A stretch of 64,000 nt of DNA from Latilactobacillus sakei (GTDB taxonomy: Bacteria > Bacillota > Bacilli > Lactobacillales > Lactobacillaceae). Shown here piece after piece: positions 38,125 to 47,317 of the stretch; position 1 is the first letter of the stretch; every line of letters begins with the position of its first letter. The position numbers were made by a program, and so were the translations under genes. The DNA lies in the NCBI GenBank assembly GCA_002953655.1, contig CP025839.1:558001-622000 (forward strand). The letters run 5' to 3'. Below the pieces are notes generated by a model. That model was not told the DNA's origin. It saw only the letters and a program-made list of their open reading frames with translations, and did not search any database.

Positions 38125-38142
38125 ATTAGGGAGGTAACCAGC

Positions 38143-39081
38143 ATGATTTTAACAGTCACTTTAAATCCGGCAGTTGATATTTCTTATCCGCTTGATACCT
38201 TAGTTATCGATGATGTAAATCGGGTGACACAAGTTAGTAAAACGGCCGGTGGTAAAGGTTTAAACGTTTCAAGAGTCCTCCACCTAATGAATCAAGAATT
38301 ATTAGCGACTGGGATTGTTGGCGGCCATATTGGTAACTTTATCAAACAAAAATTAGATGAAGATCATATTCAACACGCATTCTTCGAAATCAAGCAAGAG
38401 TCACGGAATGCGATTGCAATTTTACATGACGGCGGCCAACAAACTGAAATTCTAGAAGCCGGTCCCACGATTTCACAAGCTGATGCCCAAGCTTTCCTAG
38501 CGTTTTATGAGACCTTATTACCACGGGTTAACACAGTGACCTTATCGGGTAGTTTACCAGGGGGCTTATCAAATGATTACTATGCCAAAATGGTTACAAT
38601 GGCGCGCGATGCGGGTGTTAATGCCATTCTGGATACATCTGGGGTTTCATTGGCGGCTAGTTTAGCAGCGCCTGTTAAACCAACTTTAATTAAACCTAAT
38701 GAGACAGAAATCGCCCAATTAATAGGTCATTCAGTTGATGTTAATCATCTAGCAGCGTTAAAACATAGTTTACAGGAAGCGGTTTTTGAGGATGTTGAGT
38801 GGCTGGTTGTGTCGCTGGGGGCTGCGGGCGCATTTGCAAAACATAATAATCGATTTTATCGTGTGACCATTCCCAAAATCCACGTTGAAAATCCAGTTGG
38901 TTCTGGGGATGCGACGCTCGCCGGATTAGCAATGGGCATTGATGCAAACGCCTCGGATGAAATTATTCTTAAAACGGGGATGACTACCGGTATGTTAAAT
39001 ACCATGGAAAAACAAACAGGCTTCGTTAATCCTGAATTATTTGAGACTTATTTTGAGCAGGTAATAGTTGAAGAAGTTTAA
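38143..39081 (+). CDS. lacC: Tagatose-6-phosphate kinase (PfkB family)
   Basis: 312 aa sugar kinase. N-terminal TLNPAVDISY and GGKGLNVSRVL substrate motifs, C-terminal NPVGSGDATLAG with the catalytic Asp. 1-Phosphofructokinase is the main alternative, but the position after lacD favours tagatose-6-phosphate. The ribosome site region TAGGGAGGTA is fully complementary to a loop of the sRNA at 56224-56435. Confidence 0.87.
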   Translation: MILTVTLNPAVDISYPLDTLVIDDVNRVTQVSKTAGGKGLNVSRVLHLMNQELLATGIVGGHIGNFIKQKLDEDHIQHAFFEIKQESRNAIAILHDGGQQTEILEAGPTISQADAQAFLAFYETLLPRVNTVTLSGSLPGGLSNDYYAKMVTMARDAGVNAILDTSGVSLAASLAAPVKPTLIKPNETEIAQLIGHSVDVNHLAALKHSLQEAVFEDVEWLVVSLGAAGAFAKHNNRFYRVTIPKIHVENPVGSGDATLAGLAMGIDANASDEIILKTGMTTGMLNTMEKQTGFVNPELFETYFEQVIVEEV

Positions 39082-39091
39082 AAGTTAATAT

Positions 39092-39130
39092 AGTCCAAAG
39101 TTATGAATATCATGGCTTTGGATTTTTTTA
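39092..39130 (+). terminator. Terminator of the aga-type operon
   Basis: TCCAAAG-ATGA / TCAT-CTTTGGA with T7. Confidence 0.8.
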
Positions 39131-39189
39131 TACGCTTATTCAGGGTACTATTTTTCAAAAAAATTGGAAAAGGTTACCCTTTTAAAGCA

Positions 39190-39233
39190 TTGCACTAGCC
39201 CATACAATAAACCTATAGAAGTAAGCGCTTACT
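39190..39233 (+). promoter_or_regulatory. Promoter and cre-like palindrome of the second PTS operon
   Basis: TTGCAC (39190-39195), 18-bp spacer, weak TATAGA (39214-39219). A perfect 14-bp palindrome AGTAAGCGCTTACT (39220-39233) follows; it differs from cre consensus only at its two outer bases. Roadblock-type CcpA repression is likely. Confidence 0.6.
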
Positions 39234-39253
39234 TTAGGCAAAAGGAGGTCCCT

Positions 39254-41092
39254 ATGCGATTGTATCGAATCGTAAAACTATTCCTTGATTATTCACAGTT
39301 TATGACTTTAGCAGATTTAGCGACAACTTTAAAAGTAAGTACCAGAACAATCAGAACAGATATCGACGAATTAATGAGAGATGCTGGTGAACAAGGGTTC
39401 GAAATCCTAGAGCGTCCTAAGAAGGGGTACTACTTGGTGATTCATGATTCAGAAAAATTCCAGTTGTACTTTGATACTTTGAAAAAGATTGATTTTAAAA
39501 CGCCTGATCGCCGGCGCAATATGCTGTATGTAAACTTATTATTCCAAGCTGACTATCAGACAATTGCTAATTTGAGTGAATTGCTTCAAGTAAGCAAATC
39601 CCAAATAAAGATCGATTTAAAAAAATTAACACAAGAGAAAAGCTTAACAGGTCGATTGGAACGAAGAGCACACTACGGGCTTCGATTGACAGTTAGTTTT
39701 GAAGATCGACTAACAATGATGCTCGAACAATACTATGCAGCCGATACAGATTTTTTGACACTATATTATCAATTTCTTGATGCTGGTGTGGAAGAACAGT
39801 TAATTCATTTTGTTAATGCTTTGCTAGCAAATAGACAACAGTATCGAGATGAGCAATTAACTTTGATATATCAAAAATATTTTATCAGCTACGCTTTTAT
39901 TGCGTTTAATAATCAGCTGTTATCACCAGCTGATTTTTCAGAAGCAGTATTTAGAGAACTGTTGGCAATCTCAGAATTTAAACCATGTGCGGATTATCTG
40001 GCGCAATTAATAACGGATCAATCAAAAGGATTGGATGTTCCACCAGTTGACTGCGTCAAAATCGAGCATGAAATTGAGTTATTTTTTCGTAAAATCGATG
40101 GTTTATACCAAACGAATATGTCTGAAGACCAGGAATTTATGCGATTAATTAAACTTCATATTCGGGCTTTGATTGGACGCCAGCCATTTCAAGAGGATTG
40201 TCACCAGCCATTAACAATTGAGATGAGTCAGCGATATGCTCAAGAATTTGATTTTTCATTAAAATTAGCAGATATGTTAGAAGAAGCCTTTAATATCCAG
40301 ATTACTGCGGTCGAAGTAGGTTTGATTTGTACGCATCTAGCAGTTCATTTTGAGCGGCATAAATATCGACAGATAAATAATTATCGCAAAATCGCAATTG
40401 TTTGTTCGAGTGGTGGTGGGAGTGCGCATCTCATAAAACTTCAATTGAGTTATCTCTTCACAGATGCCACTATTGGGACTTTCGCCTTGAATGCTGAAGA
40501 ACAGATTAGTACTTTTAGGCCGGATATTATTTTCTCGATTAGGCCGTTACGTGCGACTTACCAAGTACCAGTGGTTTTAATTAATGAATTGGGATTAGAT
40601 TTAACGCCCAATACACTGTTAGAAGCAATTGCGCAACAAAGCAGTAATGTGGCCGAAAATGATAAACAAGTTTTTTTATCGCTATTCGATAAACACTATT
40701 TCAGACGAGAAAAAGGGATAACTTACCCACAATTATTAGCTCAGATGTCAAACCAACTCGAAGATGACGGAATTGTCGAGTCTGGCTTCACACAGAGTGT
40801 TTTGGAAAGAGAGAATTTACTGAGCACGCTGTATGGCGAACGACTGGCTATACCACATCCACTTGAACTACTTGCTAAGCGAAATCAAATCTCAGTGGCG
40901 CTTTTCCAACCAACACCGAATGAGCCGTTTAAAATTATTTTCCTTCTAGCAATTCAGGGCCAGCAAGTTAATTTAATCAGGATGGTTACCGAAAAAACTT
41001 TTCAATTACTAGGTAAGGAACAGATGCTTCGAGAACTGTCAGAGACAAGTAGCTTTGAAGAATTCTATGTCATATTAAAAAATAGTTTGTAA
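39254..41092 (+). CDS. PTS-regulated transcriptional activator (PRD, EIIB and EIIA domains)
   Basis: 612 aa BglG/MtlR/LicR-type regulator. Two N-terminal helix-turn-helix modules (LADLATTLKVSTRTIRTDI; IANLSELLQVSKSQIKIDL), PRD segments in the middle, an EIIB-like domain with CSSGGGSAHL near 410 and a C-terminal fructose/mannitol-type EIIA with the site AIPHPL. It should activate the adjoining PTS operon according to its phosphorylation state. ATG 39254 follows AAAGGAGG; the longer frame would include the cre site. Confidence 0.87.
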   Translation: MRLYRIVKLFLDYSQFMTLADLATTLKVSTRTIRTDIDELMRDAGEQGFEILERPKKGYYLVIHDSEKFQLYFDTLKKIDFKTPDRRRNMLYVNLLFQADYQTIANLSELLQVSKSQIKIDLKKLTQEKSLTGRLERRAHYGLRLTVSFEDRLTMMLEQYYAADTDFLTLYYQFLDAGVEEQLIHFVNALLANRQQYRDEQLTLIYQKYFISYAFIAFNNQLLSPADFSEAVFRELLAISEFKPCADYLAQLITDQSKGLDVPPVDCVKIEHEIELFFRKIDGLYQTNMSEDQEFMRLIKLHIRALIGRQPFQEDCHQPLTIEMSQRYAQEFDFSLKLADMLEEAFNIQITAVEVGLICTHLAVHFERHKYRQINNYRKIAIVCSSGGGSAHLIKLQLSYLFTDATIGTFALNAEEQISTFRPDIIFSIRPLRATYQVPVVLINELGLDLTPNTLLEAIAQQSSNVAENDKQVFLSLFDKHYFRREKGITYPQLLAQMSNQLEDDGIVESGFTQSVLERENLLSTLYGERLAIPHPLELLAKRNQISVALFQPTPNEPFKIIFLLAIQGQQVNLIRMVTEKTFQLLGKEQMLRELSETSSFEEFYVILKNSL

Positions 41093-41108
41093 AAAAGGAG
41101 CAGTAATA

Positions 41109-42158
41109 ATGGCGAACATCACAATTGAAACACTCGAAAAATTATCCAATGCGGATGGGATCGCATCTTGTGAACAAGAAGTTAGAGATGTCATCAAAGC
41201 GAGTATTAGTGAGCACGTTGATGATATTAGTTACGACGGTTTAGGCAGTCTTATCGCAACTAAGCAGGGGCAACCTGGTGGGCCCAAGATTATGATTTGC
41301 GCCCATATGGATGAGGTTGGGTTCATCGTTAGAAGTATTAGTACAGGCGGATTAATTCAATTAATGGTCGTTGGTGGCGTTAAGTTAAATGCGCAACAAT
41401 TTCAAAAATTACGTGTGACTACGCAAACTGGCGCTAAAATCAGTGGGATTGTCTGTGGCGAATATGATAAAACAGCCGCCTCTAAGCTTTACCTGGATGT
41501 AGGGGCTACTAGCGCTGAAGACGTCGCCCAGTTAGGGATTCAAATTGGTGATATGGTGACTTACGCGACACCATTTGAATCGTTTGATTTAACTGATATT
41601 TATGCTGGCAAGGCGCTTGACGATCGATTAGGCTGTTTCATTATGACGGAAATTGCTAAGCGTTTAGCTGATGAATCGTTAGAAAGTACGATTCAATATG
41701 CTGCAACGAGTAGTGAAGAAGTTGGTATTCGGGGTGCAAAGACGGCAGTTTATACAGGTAATCCAGATGTCGTTTTTGTAATTGACGTCGCTTGTTTTCC
41801 AGATGAATACGTTCGAGATCATACAAATAATCGTCAAATTGGCAAAGGGATGATGTTAACGCATTTTGATCGTACGCTTGCCCCTAATCGTCAATTAATT
41901 AAGATGGTCAAAGAAACGGCCCAACGTCACCAGTGGCCACTTCAATTGGATATGTTTAACAACGGTGGTACTGACGGTGGAGAGGCGCATAAGGTTAATG
42001 AAGGGAAACCCACCGTAGTCACATGTTTACCTTGCCGTTATGGTCATTGTGCGTATTCAATGATTGATATGAAGGATATTGAAGATTGTATTTCAATTTA
42101 TGTTGATTTATTAAAAAATTTCCATCAAAAAGATTTACAAAACTTACTCACATTTTAA
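41109..42158 (+). CDS. M42-family aminopeptidase (FrvX/YpdE-like)
   Basis: 349 aa. Co-catalytic metal motifs of M42 peptidases: CAHMDEVGF (His, Asp), ALDDRLG (bridging Asp), SSEEVGIRGA (Glu base), IDVACFPDE and CRYGHCAYS (His). Members form large dodecameric cytosolic aminopeptidases; some are misnamed glucanases. In E. coli both frvX and ypdE encode M42 enzymes inside PTS operons, as here. AAGGAG before the start. Confidence 0.85.
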   Translation: MANITIETLEKLSNADGIASCEQEVRDVIKASISEHVDDISYDGLGSLIATKQGQPGGPKIMICAHMDEVGFIVRSISTGGLIQLMVVGGVKLNAQQFQKLRVTTQTGAKISGIVCGEYDKTAASKLYLDVGATSAEDVAQLGIQIGDMVTYATPFESFDLTDIYAGKALDDRLGCFIMTEIAKRLADESLESTIQYAATSSEEVGIRGAKTAVYTGNPDVVFVIDVACFPDEYVRDHTNNRQIGKGMMLTHFDRTLAPNRQLIKMVKETAQRHQWPLQLDMFNNGGTDGGEAHKVNEGKPTVVTCLPCRYGHCAYSMIDMKDIEDCISIYVDLLKNFHQKDLQNLLTF

Positions 42159-42169
42159 GGAGCATACAG

Positions 42170-42484
42170 ATGGCACAAAAAGAGATTGATATCATGACAA
42201 TTATTTCGACAGCTGGAGATAGTAAGGCGAAGGCATTCATGGCGTTGAAAAAAGTTCGAGATAAGGACTATGTAGGGGCCCGTGCACTTATTGCCCAGGC
42301 GCGTCAAATTGGCACAGCTGCGCATAATATTCAAACAGATTTAATTACAGCAGAATTAGATCCGGATCAAGAGAGTCCAGAAATGGGGCTGTTGATGGTT
42401 CACGCGCAAGATCACTTTATGACGTCACAATTAGCTTGTGACTTAATCGAATCGTTAATCGATGTATTTGAAGGAGGAAAATAA
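42170..42484 (+). CDS. PTS lactose/cellobiose-family EIIA
   Basis: 104 aa, three-helix EIIA of the Lac family, with the active-site region LLMVHAQDHFM. Donates phosphate to the following EIIB. Start preceded by AAGGAG, 11 bp after the M42 gene. Confidence 0.9.
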   Translation: MAQKEIDIMTIISTAGDSKAKAFMALKKVRDKDYVGARALIAQARQIGTAAHNIQTDLITAELDPDQESPEMGLLMVHAQDHFMTSQLACDLIESLIDVFEGGK

Positions 42485-42485
42485 A

Positions 42486-42818
42486 ATGAGAATTTTACTT
42501 TGTTGTGCAGGTGGTTTTTCAACGAATATGTTAATGCAAAATATGAAAAAGGTCGTTCACGAAAGCCAAAAGTTAAACGATGATGATTTTGCATTCACGG
42601 CGATTCCCGCAGATAACTTGGAAAGCGAGATTGATAACTGGGATATTGTATTAGTTGGACCACAAATCACACATAAAATTGATTTTATCCAATCGTTAAC
42701 CGAACCACGTCAAATTCCGTATGCCATTATTGATAAAGATGTTTATGGCCAAATGGATGGCGCAACAGTGATGAAATTAGCGTTGGTTACTTATAACAAA
42801 TATCAAGCTGGCCACTAG
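42486..42818 (+). CDS. PTS lactose/cellobiose-family EIIB
   Basis: 110 aa. Phosphorylated Cys in the N-terminal ILLCCAGGFSTNML (Cys6 or Cys7; a double Cys is seen where the family usually has one). ATG 42486 with GGAGG 7 bp before it and no gap to EIIA. Confidence 0.88.
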   Translation: MRILLCCAGGFSTNMLMQNMKKVVHESQKLNDDDFAFTAIPADNLESEIDNWDIVLVGPQITHKIDFIQSLTEPRQIPYAIIDKDVYGQMDGATVMKLALVTYNKYQAGH

Positions 42819-42847
42819 TATAAATTAGATCGAAGGGAGAAATAGCG

Positions 42848-44176
42848 ATGTTTTCAAAATTCGAAAGTATTATGAATCGGTTCTTCATGCCACTGGCGCA
42901 TAAGGTCGATAATCAACCACACTTGAGTGCGATTAAAGCGGGGATGGTGGCAATGACCCCCTTTACTATTTTAGGAAGTTTCTTTGCCATTATTCCGGCA
43001 TTGCCGAATATGATTGGTCTGAAGAATCCAGTCAGTCAGTTTATTCTAGGGAATGCTGAGTTACTCGATTTACCTGTTAAATTATCAATTGGTTTGATTG
43101 GATTATACGCCTGTATGTGTATTGCTTATCAACTCGGTAATCACTATAAATTGTACATCCCGGGTTGTGTAACATTGTCGACGTTCTCATTTTTATTTAT
43201 CGCGGCATCGTTTACGAAAGATGGTGCGTTAGAATTTACCAATTTAGGCGCTAAAGGATTATTCGCTGGAATGATTGCGAGCATCTGTTCCGTTGAACTT
43301 TATCACTTCTGTAAAGCCAAGAATTTAACGGTTAGAATGCCAGAAGGAGTACCGGATTTTGTTTCTAAATCCTTTGAATTAATTCCAACTACGATTATTG
43401 TCGGCGGGACTTTTATTTTTGCGCGATTCCTCTCATTAGAATTAACCGGTCAACTACCACCAGATTTATTAACGAAACTATTAGCCCCACTAGTTGGGAG
43501 CATGGACAACCCATGGGCGGTATTGGGCTTAAACTTTGCGATTTGTACGATTTTCTTCTTTGGGATTCATTCTTCTGTTTTTGGACCGATTACGCGACCA
43601 ATCATGGTAACGTTTATTGCCGAAAATATTGCTGCAATGCAAGCTGGTAAAGAATTACCACATTTTTATACAGCGGGGGTTTCAAGTGCTTTCTTCGGTT
43701 TTACAGGTGCCGGTATTACAATGGGCTGCGTTGTCGCCTGTATGATTTCAAAGAGCAAACGCTATCGTAAAATTGGTCAAGTAGCACTTTTTCCATCATT
43801 GTTTGGAATCAATGAACCCATTTTATTTGGGGCACCGATTATTTTAAACCCCATCATGTTTATTCCGTTTGTTTTTGGAGGCGCCATTATCGGAACGTTA
43901 CCAATGTTCTTCATGAGTTGGGGTTGGATTGCAAAGCCAGTTTTTGATCCACCATATGTCGGTGTTTTCTTAGAAGGTTTTTTAACCAACGGTGATTGGC
44001 GGTCAATTGTCGCTAATTTATTACAATTTGTATTAGCAGTTGCAATTTATATCCCATTCTTCAAAGTCATGGAAAAAGCTGAATTAGAAGCGGAAAACAA
44101 ATCAGTTGAAGCAAGTAAAGACATATTTAATGCGGATGACAAAGAAGTGCTTGATGGATTAGATCTTGATTTCTAG
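42848..44176 (+). CDS. PTS lactose/cellobiose-family EIIC permease
   Basis: 442 aa, about ten hydrophobic helices. Family motifs: PLAHKVDNQPHLSAIKAGM near the start, FFGIHSSVFGPI and FPSLFGINEPILFGAPI (the conserved NEP sugar-binding segment). Substrate unknown: a phospho-glycosidase, normally coded next to such permeases, is absent. Confidence 0.88.
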   Translation: MFSKFESIMNRFFMPLAHKVDNQPHLSAIKAGMVAMTPFTILGSFFAIIPALPNMIGLKNPVSQFILGNAELLDLPVKLSIGLIGLYACMCIAYQLGNHYKLYIPGCVTLSTFSFLFIAASFTKDGALEFTNLGAKGLFAGMIASICSVELYHFCKAKNLTVRMPEGVPDFVSKSFELIPTTIIVGGTFIFARFLSLELTGQLPPDLLTKLLAPLVGSMDNPWAVLGLNFAICTIFFFGIHSSVFGPITRPIMVTFIAENIAAMQAGKELPHFYTAGVSSAFFGFTGAGITMGCVVACMISKSKRYRKIGQVALFPSLFGINEPILFGAPIILNPIMFIPFVFGGAIIGTLPMFFMSWGWIAKPVFDPPYVGVFLEGFLTNGDWRSIVANLLQFVLAVAIYIPFFKVMEKAELEAENKSVEASKDIFNADDKEVLDGLDLDF

Positions 44177-44190
44177 AAGGAGGCTTCAAA

Positions 44191-45255
44191 ATGACCGTCC
44201 AAGTTGAAAAAGTGCAGCACCTTCTGGATGAAATGAACTTGCAAGCTTTGATTATTAAAAGTAAAGCGAATAAAACCTATTTAGAATCGTTAACAGGTAG
44301 CGGCGTTTGGTTACTGATAACCAAGCAAACTAAGTATGCCTTTATGGATGGTCGCTATGTGGCTGAAGCACAACAAAAAATGAGTGATTTTCAAATAGAA
44401 ATAGTCTTCCAAGGGACGTATCTACAGGCGATTATTGAGAAATTAACGGCTTTACAAATTGATAATATTGGCTTTGAGGATCGCGCATTTTCAATTCAAG
44501 AGTATCAACTGCTACAAGCAGATGAGCATCATTTCGAGCCACTTGGTAGCCATTTGGCAGTTATCAGAGCGATTAAAACCGATGCTGAATTAGTCAAAAT
44601 GAAGGCGGCTTGCCAGCTGACAGATACTGCTTTTGCGCAATTGTTACTGCATGTTAAAGCCGGTGTGAGCGAAAAATGGTTATTAGGGCAACTTTATGCG
44701 ATTATTTTTGACTTGGGTGCTGACGGAATGGCGTTTGAGCCCATCATTGCATCTGGGATTAGAGGTGCAATGCCACATGGCCGGGCAACGGATAAATTGA
44801 TTCAAGAAGGTGAACTTGTCACAATCGATTTTGGTATCATCTTAGCCGGCTATCAATCAGATATGACCAGGACAGTGGCTATTGGTCAACCAAGTGTTGC
44901 AATGAAGCGTGTTTATGAAACGGTCAAGGCTGCGCAACAATTGGGAATCGATAGTCTACAGGTTGGAACAGTGGCTGCCGACAATCATAGCATCGTAGCT
45001 GATTTCATTATGGGCCAGGGTTATGGTGATTATTTTAATCATGGTTTAGGTCATGGCATGGGAATTGGGGATGGCGAACTACCAGTGCTGAATGCTAAAA
45101 GCCCGGATCAATTACAAGTGGGTATGGTGATGTCGTGTGAACCGGGTATTTATATACCTGATTTAGGGGGGGTTCGGATTGAAGATGACGTGGTTATCAC
45201 CAAAGATGGGCCTGTTATTTTAAACGAAACGACCAAGACGCTGTTGGTACTTTAA
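44191..45255 (+). CDS. M24-family Xaa-Pro aminopeptidase/dipeptidase
   Basis: 354 aa. N-terminal creatinase-like domain (1-125) and pita-bread M24 domain with metal ligands in TIDFGIILAGYQSDMTRT (Asp, Asp), FNHGLGHGMG (His), SCEPGIYIP (Glu) and GVRIEDDV (Glu). Removes N-terminal residues before proline or cleaves X-Pro dipeptides. In E. coli ypdF, its counterpart, also sits in a PTS operon beside an M42 gene. Confidence 0.87.
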   Translation: MTVQVEKVQHLLDEMNLQALIIKSKANKTYLESLTGSGVWLLITKQTKYAFMDGRYVAEAQQKMSDFQIEIVFQGTYLQAIIEKLTALQIDNIGFEDRAFSIQEYQLLQADEHHFEPLGSHLAVIRAIKTDAELVKMKAACQLTDTAFAQLLLHVKAGVSEKWLLGQLYAIIFDLGADGMAFEPIIASGIRGAMPHGRATDKLIQEGELVTIDFGIILAGYQSDMTRTVAIGQPSVAMKRVYETVKAAQQLGIDSLQVGTVAADNHSIVADFIMGQGYGDYFNHGLGHGMGIGDGELPVLNAKSPDQLQVGMVMSCEPGIYIPDLGGVRIEDDVVITKDGPVILNETTKTLLVL

Positions 45256-45280
45256 AATTAATGAATAAGGTGTGGCGTAA

Positions 45281-46474
45281 ATGATAAAATATGATTTCGA
45301 TACATGTGCGGATCGACGGATTGATCACGCGCGCAAATGGGACCGCAAAATTGTTCAGGGGAAATTTCCAAAAGTGAGAACTGATTTCATTCCCGTTTGG
45401 ATTGCAGATATGGATTTTCAAGCAGCCCCCGAAATTCGAGAAGCCCTAGCAAATGTCGCGCTAAATGGGGCATACGGTTACACATATGCCACTGATGAAT
45501 GGTACGACGCTGTTTTAAATTGGCAAAAAAGACGGCATCATAATCGGCTAGAGCGTGATTGGTTAACGCTCGGCTATGGAACCGTCCCTAATATGCATTA
45601 TTTATACCAAGCCTTTTTGGCACCAGATGAAAAAGTCTTGATGAATACGCCAGTTTACGGACCATTCGCTTATGCGGCTGAACATAACGGGTATCAAATT
45701 GTTAAAAATAAGCTTAAATTAGAAAATAAACGATATACGATTGATTTTGAATTACTGGCAAAACAGTTACAAGACGATAAAATTAAGATTTATCTACTCT
45801 GTTCACCGCATAATCCAAGTGGTCGGATCTGGCAACTGTCTGAAATGCAACGGATTGCGCAGTTATGCCTCGAAAACAACGTCTTATTAGTTGTTGACGA
45901 GGTCCATTCTGAACATATTATTAACGGGCAATTTTATTCAGCCTTTCAATTGCCTAAACAGTATTGGAACCAATTAATTGTTTTAACCTCTCCCAATAAA
46001 GGATTCAACCTAGGCGGTTTAAAACTATCTTATTCAATTATTCCTAATGTAAAATTGCGGGAAAGATTACGTCAACAATATGCTAAAAATTCAATTACTT
46101 CACCTAATGTTTTTGGACAGATAGCGATGATTGCGGCTTATAATCAAGGGGAAGAATGGCTGAACCAATGTGAGGCGTATATCAAACAAAATTATGTAGA
46201 TATTCAAGTCATGTTGGCTGAATCGTTTGATGGCTGGGAAATGTGTGACATGGATTCGTCTTATCTACCATGGGTTAATATTGCTAATACACCTTTTACG
46301 ATGCATGAAATTGTTGACATGATGGCCAATGAAGCCGGTGTTATTTTGGGTGATGGCGATGATTACGTTGCGGATGGTGACACCTTTATTCGGTTAAATC
46401 TAGGCGCACCTAATGCATTGATTAAAGAATCAATGACTAGAATGGCAGAAGTTTGGCAAGCACATACAAAATAA
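45281..46474 (+). CDS. PatB/MalY-type PLP C-S lyase or aminotransferase
   Basis: 397 aa fold-type I PLP enzyme: WIADMDFQAAPEI, YGTVPNMHYLYQAF, CSPHNPSGRIW, VVDEVHSEH and the PLP Lys in TSPNKGFNLGGLKLS. This subgroup cleaves C-S bonds (cystathionine and S-conjugates). Last gene of the PTS operon; it suggests that the imported compound, or the peptide released from it, carries a sulfur amino acid. Ribosome site weak (AAGGTGTGG). Confidence 0.8.
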   Translation: MIKYDFDTCADRRIDHARKWDRKIVQGKFPKVRTDFIPVWIADMDFQAAPEIREALANVALNGAYGYTYATDEWYDAVLNWQKRRHHNRLERDWLTLGYGTVPNMHYLYQAFLAPDEKVLMNTPVYGPFAYAAEHNGYQIVKNKLKLENKRYTIDFELLAKQLQDDKIKIYLLCSPHNPSGRIWQLSEMQRIAQLCLENNVLLVVDEVHSEHIINGQFYSAFQLPKQYWNQLIVLTSPNKGFNLGGLKLSYSIIPNVKLRERLRQQYAKNSITSPNVFGQIAMIAAYNQGEEWLNQCEAYIKQNYVDIQVMLAESFDGWEMCDMDSSYLPWVNIANTPFTMHEIVDMMANEAGVILGDGDDYVADGDTFIRLNLGAPNALIKESMTRMAEVWQAHTK

Positions 46475-46519
46475 AAATAACGGTTCAAAATCATAATAAG
46501 ATTTTGAACCGTTATTTTT
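46475..46519. terminator. Bidirectional terminator between convergent genes
   Basis: AATAACGGTTCAAAATC / GATTTTGAACCGTTATT, perfect 17-bp stem with T5 on the forward side and A-rich flank for the reverse. Confidence 0.88.
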
Positions 46520-46521
46520 AT

Positions 46522-47103
46522 TTAAGCATCATATTCCGCCAAGTCATAGTCTTGGATTGCCTTTTTGATTTTGGTTGCGTAGTTGGGGTCAGTGGCATAA
46601 CCAGTCTTTTGTAAGAGATCGGCTTGTTCCGCATAATTAGTGAGGTTGGCGAGTGTTGTATAAGTGCCAACACTCAGAAAGTCACTATGATCTTGAATCG
46701 CGATTTCAAGAGAGGGGTAAACCTTGAAATAATCTTTAATGGTGGTTCGTTGATTATTTTCGTATTCATCGGTGGTCATTAGGATTTGCTGGCCTTGGTA
46801 TTGACCCTTAACGCCAAAAAGATTATTGGCTTTGGTTGCTAAATCACTGCGTCCCCAGTCAGATTCAATAATGGCTTGGGCGATAATAATACTAGGTAAA
46901 ACCTGATGTTTTTTTTGATAGACCAATTTAGCATTTTGACCGATTTTTTTAATGAAGCGACTTTGTCGTTGCTGTTCTTCTTGATTAGTTTCCCAAGTTC
47001 GAGCGGGTGTTTGACTGCTTTGATGTAGGCCGCAGCCGGTCAGTAGCACTAACAGACTACTGAAAATTAGTCCGATTCGTATTTTAGACGTGATTGTTGC
47101 CAA
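46522..47103 (-). CDS. Lipoprotein glucosaminidase (cell-wall hydrolase)
   Basis: 193 aa. Lipoprotein signal with lipobox LLTGC, then a GH73/FlgJ-like glucosaminidase domain: IIIAQAIIESDWGRSDLA (catalytic Glu), NNLFGVKG, and a C-terminal YATDPNYATKI motif. It would cleave N-acetylglucosaminyl bonds in peptidoglycan at the outer membrane face. Start is TTG at 47103, 7 bp after GGGAGG; a longer frame starts within that site. The region TTGGGAGGCAATTT resembles the complement of an sRNA loop (56322-56332). Confidence 0.85.
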   Translation of the reverse strand: MATITSKIRIGLIFSSLLVLLTGCGLHQSSQTPARTWETNQEEQQRQSRFIKKIGQNAKLVYQKKHQVLPSIIIAQAIIESDWGRSDLATKANNLFGVKGQYQGQQILMTTDEYENNQRTTIKDYFKVYPSLEIAIQDHSDFLSVGTYTTLANLTNYAEQADLLQKTGYATDPNYATKIKKAIQDYDLAEYDA

Positions 47104-47240
47104 TAAATTGCCTCCCAATTGATAGTAAGATTCAGCTTAACAAATAATACGGTAAAATAATCAAAATACCTCCGAATTTTAGTGTGATTTAGTTAATTTT
47201 AAATAAATTTAAGAATAATCGGTGGGATGTCAGTTTAGAA

Positions 47241-47269
47241 TTTACGTTGTTCGCGCAATGCGGTACACT
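47241..47269 (+). promoter_or_regulatory. Promoter of nucleoside hydrolase gene
   Basis: TTTACG (47241-47246), 17-bp spacer, TACACT (47264-47269). Confidence 0.65.
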
Positions 47270-47317
47270 AAAGTTAGTTCCAAAAAAGCGTTCACAAAGT
47301 TTAGGAGGGGTTTTAAA

